Assembly: GCA_937988885.1 (NCBI GenBank)
Contig: CALKHR010000067.1
Span: 1 to 31,391, forward strand
Length of the DNA: 31,391 nucleotides
Origin: an uncultured Roseiflexaceae bacterium
GTDB taxonomy: Bacteria; Chloroflexota; Chloroflexia; Chloroflexales; Roseiflexaceae
Reading direction: 5' to 3'
This document shows positions 1 to 7,531 of this stretch, in pieces. A program made the position numbers and the translations under genes. The notes under the pieces were generated by a model. That model ran no database searches, was not told the origin of the DNA, and saw nothing but the letters and a program-made list of their open reading frames with translations. Each line of letters begins with the position of its first letter. The first letter of the stretch is position 1.

Positions 1-105
1 TCACGTGCGTTCGAGATGACAGTGTTTTTCGTTGCATTCAAAAGTATCTCATTGTCATTCCGAATGAGTGCGCAGAACGAAATGAGGAATCTCATCGTTT
101 GTCAT
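1..105. repeat. Intergenic repeat family 1, left-end copies
   Basis: This stretch carries fragments of the repeat that fills other gaps of this window. It contains a GAGATGACAGTG...TTTTCGTTGC piece near the start. A CATTCCGAATGAGTGCGCAG...AAATGAGGAATCTC piece follows at about 56-96. Another TGACAGCGCTTTTCGTTAC piece lies just after, at about 125-142. The copies are diverged and the element continues beyond the left edge. No gene is seen before 264. Confidence 0.75.
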
Positions 106-263
106 TGTAGGGCATATTACAAAATGACAGCGCTTTTCGTTACATTAAAATGGTATGATACATACTAAACAGACTTTTGATTGCTTATTCCACTGAAAAC
201 ATTTCCTAAACATTTCTTAAATACAAATAACCCGACAAAAAAGCTACAAACGCAGAGGAACAT

Positions 264-896
264 ATGCAAAAGTGGCAGGGCTATTTGCGGTGGTTGCTCA
301 TCGTTTTAGGCATCGCTACTGTGATTGTAGTGCTCTACACTGTTTGGGTTGTCATCGCAGGCTACGCTACAGGCGTGTTCCCCGAGCCCGATTGGACAGG
401 CTTCGGCACCCCTAAACTGACCGCAGATCAACAGGCGATTCCCCAATTTAAGACCTTATGGGATTGGCTAGACCTACTGCTTGTGCCATTGGTGTTGGCA
501 ATTGGCGGCTTTTTCCTTAATCGCTCAGAGAATCGCTATGCACTCAAACTCCAGGAACGCCGCGAGGCAGAAGCACGCAAGATTGAAGAACAACGTATTC
601 AGGAGGCTCACAATCTTGAGGAACAACGCGCACAGGAAGCGGCACTAAACGCTTATCTCGACCAAATGAGCCAACTTTTGCTCGATAACAATAATAAACT
701 GCGAGCATCCAAAGCTGGCGACGAAGTTCGCAGCGTTGCACGGGCGAGAACATTAACAGTGCTTCGAGTTTTAGATGGAGCCAGAAAAGCTACTGTCCTA
801 CAATTTTTATATGAAGCTAAGCTCATTACGGCCTACGAAGGAAACGATATTGATATAGAAGTTGAACTGAAACCTGCAATAGTCAGTTTGGTATAA
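264..896 (+). CDS. Membrane-anchored coiled-coil protein, N-terminal half of a pentapeptide-repeat protein
   Basis: The 210-residue product has two hydrophobic segments, at about residues 8-34 and 66-83. A charged Arg/Glu/Gln-rich coiled coil follows at about 90-130, then a helical region containing VARARTLTVLRVLDG and VLQFLYEAKLI. The start ATG has a GAGGA ribosome site four bases upstream. From memory, this order (two membrane helices, coiled coil, 'ARTLTVLR..LDG', 'FLYEA') is the usual N-terminal part of long pentapeptide-repeat proteins of cyanobacteria and Chloroflexota, in which the repeats follow directly. Here a TAA at 894-896 ends the frame exactly where repeats would begin, and the repeats continue in the same frame. 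The gene is therefore probably the front half of one split gene. The function of the family is not known; a membrane-tethered scaffold is a guess. Confidence 0.8.
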   Translation: MQKWQGYLRWLLIVLGIATVIVVLYTVWVVIAGYATGVFPEPDWTGFGTPKLTADQQAIPQFKTLWDWLDLLLVPLVLAIGGFFLNRSENRYALKLQERREAEARKIEEQRIQEAHNLEEQRAQEAALNAYLDQMSQLLLDNNNKLRASKAGDEVRSVARARTLTVLRVLDGARKATVLQFLYEAKLITAYEGNDIDIEVELKPAIVSLV

Positions 897-905
897 GCGA
901 CCCTG

Positions 906-1935
906 AATGGTGTAAACCTGAGTGAAGTGATCCTGAGAGGGGCGATTCTGAGTAAGGCGGACTTGAGCGAGGCAATCCTGAGCGAGGCTGATCTGAGTAG
1001 GGCGGACTTGAGTGAGGCAATCCTGAGAGGAGCGAACCTGACTGGGGCGATCCTGAGAGGAGCAAACCTGAGTGACGCGAACCTGACTGGGGCGATTCTA
1101 GAAAGGGTGCTCTTGGAAGAGGCAGATCTGAGTAGGGTAGATTTGAGTGAGGCGAACCTGAGTGGGAAGATTCTGGAAAGGGCGATCCTGGTAGGGACGA
1201 TCCTAAGAGGGGCAGACCTGAGTAAGGCGATCTTGAGTAAGGCAAACCTGAGTGGGGCAAATCTGAGAGAGGCGATCCTGAGTGGGACGGACCTGAATGG
1301 AGCGATCCTGAATGAGATTGACCTGAGTGAGGTAGACCTGAAAGAGGCGATCCTGAGAGGGACAGACCTGAGAGGGGCAGACCTGAGTGGGAAGGACCTG
1401 AGTGGGGCGATTCTGAGTAAGGCGAAGCTGAATGGGGCGATTCTGAGTAAAGCGAAGCTGAGTAAGGCCAAGCTGAGTGGGGCAAATCTGAGAGAGGCAA
1501 ATCTGAGTGGGGCAAATCTGAGTGGGGCAAATCTGAGTAGGACAAACCTGATTGGGGCAAATCTGAGTGTGACAAGTCTGAGTGGGGCAAATCTGAGTAG
1601 GACAAACCTGATTGGGGCACTCTTGATTGGAGCCGACCTGCAAGGTGCCTACTTGCAAGGAGCTAACCTGGAAGGGGCCGACCTGCAACGGGCCGACCTG
1701 CAACGGACCGACCTGCAACGGGCCAACCTGCAAGGTGCCAATCTGCAAGAAGCCATCCTGGAAGGGGCTAATCTGCAAGAAGCCATCCTGGAAGGGGCCA
1801 TTCTGCGAGGGGCCAATCTGCAAGTCGCGAACCTGAGAGGGACCAACCTGGAAGGAGCCAACCTGAGAGGAGCCATTCTAAGAGGAGCCGACCTACAGGG
1901 AGCCAACCTGAGTCAAGCCGACCTCACAGATTGCC
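906..1935 (+). repeat. Tandem 15-bp repeats encoding about 68 pentapeptide repeats
   Basis: About 68 units of 15 bp follow each other without a break. Two DNA dialects are visible. Up to about 1620 the unit is close to CTGAGTGGGGCGAAC, and from about 1630 it is close to CTGCAAGGGGCCAAC. Recent duplications are visible: 1501-1560 and 1561-1620 match at about 56 of 60 bases, and 1741-1770 and 1771-1800 match at 29 of 30. These indicate expansion by slippage or unequal recombination. Confidence 0.9.
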
Positions 1936-2075
1936 AAGTCACTCGTGAACAACTCGCACAAGCCGCATCGCTCGAAGGCGCGAAACTGCCGTTTGAGGTG
2001 AAGACTTCTCTAGCATCGGAGGACACGCCCACCGAGCAAGCACCGCCACCCAAGCAGGTTGACAAGGTAACTTAG
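927..2075 (+). CDS. Pentapeptide-repeat protein (right half of split gene)
   Basis: The product, 382 residues from a GTG at 927, is almost entirely A(D/N)LxX-type pentapeptide repeats. Such repeats are known to fold into a right-handed quadrilateral beta-helix. The reading frame is open from 897, directly after the TAA. The GTG start lies inside the repeats and has no good ribosome site, which argues that translation normally comes from the upstream gene. After about residue 334 the sequence changes to a non-repeat tail beginning TDCQVTREQLAQAASLEGAKL, the common capping sequence of these proteins. A Pro/Glu/Lys-rich end follows. The first two thirds favour NLSGA/ILSKA units; the last third favours NLQGA/ILEGA. 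No enzymatic domain is seen. Confidence 0.85.
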   Translation: MILRGAILSKADLSEAILSEADLSRADLSEAILRGANLTGAILRGANLSDANLTGAILERVLLEEADLSRVDLSEANLSGKILERAILVGTILRGADLSKAILSKANLSGANLREAILSGTDLNGAILNEIDLSEVDLKEAILRGTDLRGADLSGKDLSGAILSKAKLNGAILSKAKLSKAKLSGANLREANLSGANLSGANLSRTNLIGANLSVTSLSGANLSRTNLIGALLIGADLQGAYLQGANLEGADLQRADLQRTDLQRANLQGANLQEAILEGANLQEAILEGAILRGANLQVANLRGTNLEGANLRGAILRGADLQGANLSQADLTDCQVTREQLAQAASLEGAKLPFEVKTSLASEDTPTEQAPPPKQVDKVT

Positions 2076-2090
2076 TGAGTAGGTTCATCC

Positions 2091-2113
2091 TCAATCTGTG
2101 TAATCTGTGGATA
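2091..2113. repeat. Intergenic repeat family 2 (AATCTGTGTAATCTGTGG)
   Basis: AATCTGTGTAATCTGTGG is the reverse complement of the CCACAGATTACACAGATT motif. That motif recurs at about 23912, 25382, 26514 (also reversed), 30051 (partial) and 31208 (partial). It sits just after the pentapeptide stop codon. Confidence 0.7.
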
Positions 2114-2123
2114 ATCCCCAACG

Positions 2124-2159
2124 CAGTGCGGCGATGGATGTGTACCCACCGCCGCACTG
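2124..2159. terminator. Hairpin between convergent genes, possible bidirectional terminator
   Basis: CAGTGCGGCG and CGCCGCACTG form a perfect 10-bp stem around a 16-base loop. The stem can be extended on the outside by CCAA/TTGG around a bulge. It lies between the pentapeptide gene and the convergent cphA gene. No strong T run is present on either side. Confidence 0.55.
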
Positions 2160-2177
2160 TTGGTTCACCCCATCACC

Positions 2178-4859
2178 CTACGCGTTTGGTTTGTAATAAA
2201 TCACCGTCTTCCATACAGCACGAATCTCGTCGGCACAGATCACCACCAGGTCCTCGGTTTGCGCGGTTGCCAGCGCATGCCGCACCGCCTCCAGCTCATC
2301 GAGCACCGTCTCGATGCGGTCGCTGGGCATGCCCGCGCCTTCGGCGGCCCGCTGTAACAGCGCCGCGATCTCTCCCTCCTCGCGCCCCCGCCGATCATTG
2401 TCCTCTTTGATGATCAGCAGATCGAAGGTGCGCCCTGCGATCGCGCCGATCGCGGCGATATCCTCGTCGCGGCGGTCGCCCGGTGCCGCCACCACGCCGA
2501 TCACGCGACGGTAGTTCGGGCGCAACTGCGTCACGAGGTCGGCCAGCGCCTGCACTGCCGCTGGATTGTGCGCGTAGTCCACGATCACGCGGAAGGGGTG
2601 CTCGTCGAACACGTTCAGGCGGCCCGGCGCAAGATAGAAGCTGGTGGCGAACGTGCGCAAGCCCTGGCGGATATTCTCAACCGAGACGCCCCGCGCATAG
2701 CAGATCGCCGCCGCCGCCAGCGCATTCGCCACATTGTGGCGCGCTTTGCCCTCTAATGTCGCGGGGATCAGGTGCGTCCACAGCAGCGGGATGTACTGGT
2801 CGGCATCGTAGATCGCCAGCATCTCCCCGCGAACGCCCGGCTGAAGCACCACCGCACAACCGCCATCGGCGATATGCTGCTTGATCAGGTCGCTCGCGCC
2901 CTCGCCGCCCTGCATACTGAAGTAGACGATGCGCCCCTCGGCGTGCTCGGCCATCGCCGCCACCAGCGCATCATCGGCGTTGAGCACCGATGCGCCATCA
3001 TCGCGCACAATCTCCACGATCAAGCGCTTCACCTCGGCCAACTGCTCCAGCGTATCGACGCCGCGCAGCCCCAAGTGATCGGAACTGACGTTCAGCACCG
3101 CGCCCACATCGCAGCGGTCGAAGCCAATGCCCTCGCGCAGAATGCCGCCACGGGCCGTCTCTAGCACCGCCGAATCGACGGTCGGGTCTTTCAGCACCAC
3201 GCGAGCGCTCCACGGCCCGGTCATATCGCCCTTCATATACAACTGCCCGTCGATGTAGATGCCGTCGGTGGTGGTGAGGCCGACGCGTTCGCCATTCATC
3301 TTGAGGATGTGCGCCACCATGCGGGCCGTGGTGGTCTTGCCGTTGGTGCCCGTAATCGCCACCAGCGGAATGCGGGAGGCGCTGCCGGGCGGGAACAGCA
3401 TATCGATCACGGGGCGGGCGACGTTGCGCGGCTGACCCTCGCTGGGCTGCAGGTGCATGCGGAAGCCCGGGCCTGCGTTCACCTCGACAATGCCGCCGCC
3501 CACCTCGCGCAGCGGCTGCGTGATGTCGGGCGTGATGATGTCGATGCCCGCGATATCCAAGCCGATCACCAGCGCGGCGCGTCGGGCGATCTCGCGCGTC
3601 TCGTAGTGGATATCGGCGGTGCGATCGATCGCGGTGCCGCCCGTCGAGAGGTTGGCGGTCGAGGCCAGGTAGAAGACCTGACCCTCAGGCAACACCGTAT
3701 CGAGCGTGTAGCCCGCCTGCTCCAGCAGACGGTGCGCTTGATGGCCGATCTTAATGCGGGTGAGCACCTTCTCATGGCCGATGCCACGGCGCGGATCGCG
3801 ATTGACGATCTCGACCAGTTCGCCGATGGTGTGCACACCATCACCCACCACATGCGCGGGCACCCGCTCGGCTACTGCCACCACTTTGCCGTCGATCACC
3901 AGCACGCGGAAGTCGTGGCCCTCCAAGAACGTCTCGACGATCACCGAGCGCGTGAACTGGCTGGCGACCTCGTAACCCCTGCGCACCTCCTCCGCGCTCA
4001 TCAGGCGGATCGAGACGCCGCGCCCGTGGCTCACATCGAGCGGCTTGGTGACCAGCGGGTAGCCCAATTTTTCGGCGACGGCCTCATCGGCGCTGCGCAC
4101 CACGATGTGTCGCGGCACTGGAATGCCCACATCGCCCAGCAGTTTGATCGTCAACTCCTTATCGCTGGCCGTCTCCACGGCGATATTGCTGGTTTTGCCG
4201 CTGACCGAGGCGCGGATGCGCTGCTGATACTTGCCCCAGCCCAACTGCACCAAGCTGTGTGTATCGAGCCGAATGGCGGGGATATCGCGGCGACGGGCCT
4301 CATTGACGATCGCGGCGGTGGTCGGGCCGAGCGCCACATCCACGGCCCGCTCGATCAGCGCCTCTAGCTCGCGCTGATAATCGAACTGCGCCAGTTCGTC
4401 GGCGGGCAGGGCGCTGGGCAGTTCGGGGGGCAGCAGGCTGCGCACCAACTTCAACGCCAGTTCGCCAGCCTCAATACCAAGCTGTTCTTCCAGATAGGAG
4501 TAGATCACGTAGTACACGCCGGGCTGATTGGGCACCGAGCGCGTTTTGCCATAGGTGACAGGCGAGCCAGCCAACGATTGGATTTCGAGCGCGATATGCT
4601 CGATGACATGCCCAAGCCACGTGCCATAGCTGCCCTCGTCGTTTGGCTCGTACAAGCGCCGAATAAAACCGCCTGGTTCACCGTACGAACAGCCGTGTTC
4701 TTGCAAGGTGGGGATCAGCGCCACCAATCGGTCGTTGAAACCAGGTAGCACACCAGAAGGATACTGTTCTAGCTCTTCGAGATCGAGCGTTAACCGAATC
4801 ACCGGACGATAGCCGTACAGATTTGGGCCACGGTATACTCGCGTTTCCAGTACACGCAT
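2178..4859 (-). CDS. cphA: Cyanophycin synthetase
   Basis: The enzyme makes cyanophycin (multi-L-arginyl-poly-L-aspartate), an ATP-dependent nitrogen-storage polymer in the cytoplasm. The product has about 893 residues, the family's usual length. It has an N-terminal CphA domain (about 1-160), an ATP-grasp domain (about 215-480, with the SHGRGVSI loop and GGGIVEVNAGPGFRMH), and a Mur-ligase-like domain from about 490 with the P-loop GTNGKTTTARM near residue 500. The ATG at 4857-4859 was chosen because AGGAG lies seven bases upstream and the family begins MRVLETRVYRGPN; the frame stays open 41 codons further upstream. It stands alone: no cyanophycinase (cphB) or second synthetase is in the window. 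Identification is firm. Confidence 0.96.
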   Translation of the reverse strand: MRVLETRVYRGPNLYGYRPVIRLTLDLEELEQYPSGVLPGFNDRLVALIPTLQEHGCSYGEPGGFIRRLYEPNDEGSYGTWLGHVIEHIALEIQSLAGSPVTYGKTRSVPNQPGVYYVIYSYLEEQLGIEAGELALKLVRSLLPPELPSALPADELAQFDYQRELEALIERAVDVALGPTTAAIVNEARRRDIPAIRLDTHSLVQLGWGKYQQRIRASVSGKTSNIAVETASDKELTIKLLGDVGIPVPRHIVVRSADEAVAEKLGYPLVTKPLDVSHGRGVSIRLMSAEEVRRGYEVASQFTRSVIVETFLEGHDFRVLVIDGKVVAVAERVPAHVVGDGVHTIGELVEIVNRDPRRGIGHEKVLTRIKIGHQAHRLLEQAGYTLDTVLPEGQVFYLASTANLSTGGTAIDRTADIHYETREIARRAALVIGLDIAGIDIITPDITQPLREVGGGIVEVNAGPGFRMHLQPSEGQPRNVARPVIDMLFPPGSASRIPLVAITGTNGKTTTARMVAHILKMNGERVGLTTTDGIYIDGQLYMKGDMTGPWSARVVLKDPTVDSAVLETARGGILREGIGFDRCDVGAVLNVSSDHLGLRGVDTLEQLAEVKRLIVEIVRDDGASVLNADDALVAAMAEHAEGRIVYFSMQGGEGASDLIKQHIADGGCAVVLQPGVRGEMLAIYDADQYIPLLWTHLIPATLEGKARHNVANALAAAAICYARGVSVENIRQGLRTFATSFYLAPGRLNVFDEHPFRVIVDYAHNPAAVQALADLVTQLRPNYRRVIGVVAAPGDRRDEDIAAIGAIAGRTFDLLIIKEDNDRRGREEGEIAALLQRAAEGAGMPSDRIETVLDELEAVRHALATAQTEDLVVICADEIRAVWKTVIYYKPNA

Positions 4860-4890
4860 AGTTGTGCTCCTTGCAAAGATCGGTACGGCG

Positions 4891-4899
4891 ATTGTATCA
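4891..4899 (-). promoter_or_regulatory. Possible extended -10 promoter of cphA
   Basis: On the minus strand TGATACAAT (TG-N-TACAAT) lies about 32 bases before the cphA ATG. No good -35 hexamer is seen at the right distance, so this would be an extended -10 promoter. Confidence 0.4.
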
Positions 4900-5097
4900 T
4901 AATTAGTGGTTATTTTGCGCGTTTCCTCGGTAAAACGGTGTTTTATCCCCCTTATGTTCTTACTCGCGAATACCTCCAACATCCAGCGGAATAACTACTT
5001 ATTTCGACATTAATTTCGTTTTCAATGGTATTTATTTTCTGATAGAAGTATTCCTCGCCAAAGGCCGTTGAAAACCCAAACGCTCAAGTTTGTAAAA

Positions 5098-5575
5098 GAC
5101 GGTGAGATCCTTCACTCCGCTGCGCTCCGTTCTGAATGACTCGACGCTCTAGGCCGCAAAGAACAGGAGATCCTTCTCTTCGCTGCGCTCCATTCTGAAT
5201 GACTCAGGGGGCAATGGTTTCAACGAAAACACACCGTTATCTCGAATGAGATGAGCGATCTCAGCGTGAAAGCGAAGAACAGCAGCGTCATCCTGAACGA
5301 GCCGAAGGCGAAGTGAAGGATCTCAATGCGAAAGCGACGAGATTCCTCATTTCGTGCTACGCACTTCATTACTCAGAAACTAGCCGTTGGATGGGATGAG
5401 CGCAAGCTAAACGCTCAAGGTTGTTGAGGCGGAGAGATTCTTCACTTCGTGCTGCGCACTCGTTCAGAATGACTCTATTTGAGAACTGGTCGTTGAATGG
5501 GCGCGCAAGACGAGTTTCTGCCCCTCTCCATATTGCCCCGCCATATCGACATCTCGGAATGACAAAGAATCGCAT
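5098..5575. repeat. Intergenic repeat family 1, array between cphA and the STAND operon
   Basis: This is a series of diverged copies in both orientations. Copies starting GAGATCCTTC or GAGATTCTTC and ending TTCTGAATGACTC lie at about 5104-5142, 5169-5207 and 5433-5475. Opposite-strand copies (GTCATCCTGAACGAGCC...GTGAAGGATCTC) lie at about 5289-5322, with partial copies at 5338-5375 and 5550-5570. Several are preceded by an ACGCTCAAG or ACGCTCTAG piece (5080, 5143, 5410). No gene is seen from 4860 to 5661. Confidence 0.8.
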
Positions 5576-5596
5576 TGCGCTTCGCCCCACCCACAC

Positions 5597-5637
5597 AAAA
5601 AGGCTGCGACTGAGCATCCCAATGCCCAATCGCAGCC
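5597..5637 (-). terminator. Rho-independent terminator of the STAND operon
   Basis: Read on the minus strand, GGCTGCGA...TCGCAGCC forms an 8-bp stem with a 20-base loop. It is followed directly by TTTTT. It lies 25 bases after the stop of the 80-residue protein gene. Confidence 0.85.
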
Positions 5638-5661
5638 CTTCCTTCATACCAAAGAGCGTAA

Positions 5662-5904
5662 CTATTTACGGCGCTTGCCCGGCTTCGGAGCCGACTGTAG
5701 CGCCAAAAACTGGTCTCTCTTCACGTAATACACCTGATCATTAGCAGCCGTCAACACCAGAAAATCGCCCGAAGGAACTGCTGAAACGACTTTGCTATCG
5801 GCAAGGTAGGCTTGCTGATTGCGATCGAACACGACACGAACATGGCCGACCTGAGTAGACGTGGCTACCGGCAGCCGATAACAAGCGAGCAGTTTTGGAC
5901 TCAT
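5662..5904 (-). CDS. Small 80-residue protein of unknown function, last gene of the STAND operon
   Basis: The 80-residue product has no signal peptide or membrane segment. It appears to be rich in beta strands (segments such as HVRVVFDRNQQAYLA, FLVLTAA and QVYYVKRDQFLAL) and ends in a very basic PKPGKRRK tail. Its ATG has an AGGAG ribosome site five bases upstream that overlaps the end of the STAND-wHTH gene. Only eight bases separate the two genes, so they are surely co-transcribed. I do not recognise the family. The basic tail could bind nucleic acid or an acidic partner, but that is a guess. The good ribosome site and the terminator just downstream support it as a real gene. Confidence 0.75.
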   Translation of the reverse strand: MSPKLLACYRLPVATSTQVGHVRVVFDRNQQAYLADSKVVSAVPSGDFLVLTAANDQVYYVKRDQFLALQSAPKPGKRRK

Positions 5905-5912
5905 GAATACTC

Positions 5913-7427
5913 CTATTCTTTGACGGAAACGAGACGGTAGCCTTGTCCCCGCACACTTTCGATTTGTTGTGTTCCGCCTTCGAGTTTGCCACGCAACCGA
6001 AACAACAGCGCATCGAGACGGCTATTATGCGAATGCAGTTCGTCCTTGGACGCTTTGGGGTACAGTTGTGCGATGATCTCGCTCCGCTCGACGATGCTGC
6101 CCGAACGTGCGGCCAAAATGCCGAGCAACTTCTGCTCCAACTCGGTGAGTTGCGCTTTCACGGGCCGTGGCTCTGTCTCTAGTGGAAGATTCTGTCCAGC
6201 GTTCGTCTGCTCGATCACATAATCGTGGAACAACAAGGAAAATAGACGATACCGCCCTTTCTCGCACGTGATGTAGCCGTTATTGATCACAGCGATCAAT
6301 GTTGACGTGAGTGAATTATCAACGGTAATTGTGTCGTTGGCAATTCGGCTGAGCATAATGCGCTGATCTTCCGGCAACGCATGCCACAATGCCGCAAACG
6401 AATCGGCAAATAGCGTGCCAAGTTGAGCGCGCAACACCACCCGATCGCTCTCGGGAATGACATCTTGCCCGAGCGTCGGCGAGCGACGCGCGTAGCGCAT
6501 ATACAACGCCTCACACACCACCCGGATGAGGTCGGGATGCAGGCCGGTCAACTCCAAGATGAACTTCACATCGTTTTTGGTGAACTGGAGCACCTGCGGC
6601 GTCTGCCACTTAGGTGGTTCGGTGATCAGGCGCTCGGCCTCCTCCGGCGGCCAAAAATAGAGGCTGCGCATGCCGAGCCGTTGCACCAGGTTGAAGAACG
6701 GCGAAGTCTGCACCTCGGCGGGCACTAGTTTGCTGAGCGAAAGGCGCGTCGCGATCACCAACGAGGCGGCGGTCAGCAACACCCGCAAATGATCGAAATC
6801 GGCGCGGCTCAACTTCGGCGCGATCTGATCGAAGTCGTCGATCACGAAGATCGCGCGGAAGCCCCAGCCGCTCAGCACGTTCAACAGCTTCAACAACGCA
6901 TCAAGCGAGGGCGTGCCGATCGTCTGCTCGAAGCGCTCGTAGAGTTCCTGATCGTCGGCCTCGTTGCGCACACGCTCGATCGCGCGCTGAATCTGCGCAC
7001 GCAGATCGCGCACTTTGGGCTGTTTTGTAATCCGCTCCAGCGGAATCAGGCGCACATCGTCGATGGCAAACAGTTCCTTCAACGAATCGCAGAGCAGGCC
7101 GAACAACACCTCCATCAGGCAGTTCTTGGCCGCACGATCGCTCTCCGGCTCGCCGCCGTTGAGTCGTATAAACAGCAGACGCTCAGGATCATCCTCAAAC
7201 TGCTCGCCGATGGCGTGCCTAAACGTGCGCCGCGCACCGTTCGGCTCGACGAGATACCTGATCAGGACGCTTTTGCCGATCCCCAATGGGCCAACCAGCG
7301 AGATCGCGGCAGGGCGTTCCTCGGTGACGCGAGCGAGCACCCACTCTAGCTCATCGCGCAGCCCAATAAAGCGATCTGGTTTCTCAAGCATCCCTTCAAG
7401 AAGGGTATTTTGACGATATGGATTCAT
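5913..7427 (-). CDS. STAND/AAA-type ATPase with C-terminal OmpR-like winged helix
   Basis: The product has 504 residues. It starts with a DRFIGLRDELEWV segment typical of AAA_16/STAND NTPases. A Walker A motif GPLGIGKS follows (Lys about residue 52), and a Walker B-like strand FRAIFVIDDFDQI at about 200. A helical region comes next. The end, about residues 430-504, matches an OmpR/PhoB-type winged helix (LTELEQKLLGILAARSG...IIAQLYP...SRLDALLFRLRGKLE...IESVRGQGYRLV). Such proteins are expected to couple nucleotide-dependent switching to DNA binding; the target is unknown. The start at 7427 was chosen for the AGGAGG nine bases upstream; the frame is open 13 codons further. It lies 104 bases after the RSH-STAND gene and eight bases before the small-protein gene. 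Confidence 0.88.
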   Translation of the reverse strand: MNPYRQNTLLEGMLEKPDRFIGLRDELEWVLARVTEERPAAISLVGPLGIGKSVLIRYLVEPNGARRTFRHAIGEQFEDDPERLLFIRLNGGEPESDRAAKNCLMEVLFGLLCDSLKELFAIDDVRLIPLERITKQPKVRDLRAQIQRAIERVRNEADDQELYERFEQTIGTPSLDALLKLLNVLSGWGFRAIFVIDDFDQIAPKLSRADFDHLRVLLTAASLVIATRLSLSKLVPAEVQTSPFFNLVQRLGMRSLYFWPPEEAERLITEPPKWQTPQVLQFTKNDVKFILELTGLHPDLIRVVCEALYMRYARRSPTLGQDVIPESDRVVLRAQLGTLFADSFAALWHALPEDQRIMLSRIANDTITVDNSLTSTLIAVINNGYITCEKGRYRLFSLLFHDYVIEQTNAGQNLPLETEPRPVKAQLTELEQKLLGILAARSGSIVERSEIIAQLYPKASKDELHSHNSRLDALLFRLRGKLEGGTQQIESVRGQGYRLVSVKE

Positions 7428-7531
7428 CGTTTGCAGCCTCCTGCTGTTGGCAAACGTGGCCATCACCTACGTAATCTTGCGCTATCCACGATTCGGCTTC
7501 CGCCGGGAAATTGCTGTGCACGCCTTCGTTG

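Larger units (their letters stand above)
264..2075 (+). pseudogene. Candidate single gene split by one in-frame TAA (894-896)
   Basis: The upstream frame and the pentapeptide frame are the same reading frame. If the TAA is read as an amino acid, the two give one protein of about 603 residues. Its sequence would run ...AIVSL-V-X-ATLNGVNLSEV..., with pentapeptide periodicity starting immediately after X. A single base change from GAA, AAA or CAA explains the stop. A recent mutation, a base-calling error and functional readthrough are all possible. The pentapeptide part shows no decay, which argues that the lesion is recent or not real. Confidence 0.6.

Noticed and set aside
833..1823. Long minus-strand open frames opposite the pentapeptide gene
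   Set aside because: They are the mirror of the 15-bp repeats (runs of Ser-Pro-Leu or Gln-Ile-Cys-Pro), have no ribosome sites and overlap a clear gene.
3309..4367. 352-codon plus-strand frame opposite cphA
   Set aside because: It is a shadow of GC-rich codon use; the minus-strand cphA frame has all family motifs.
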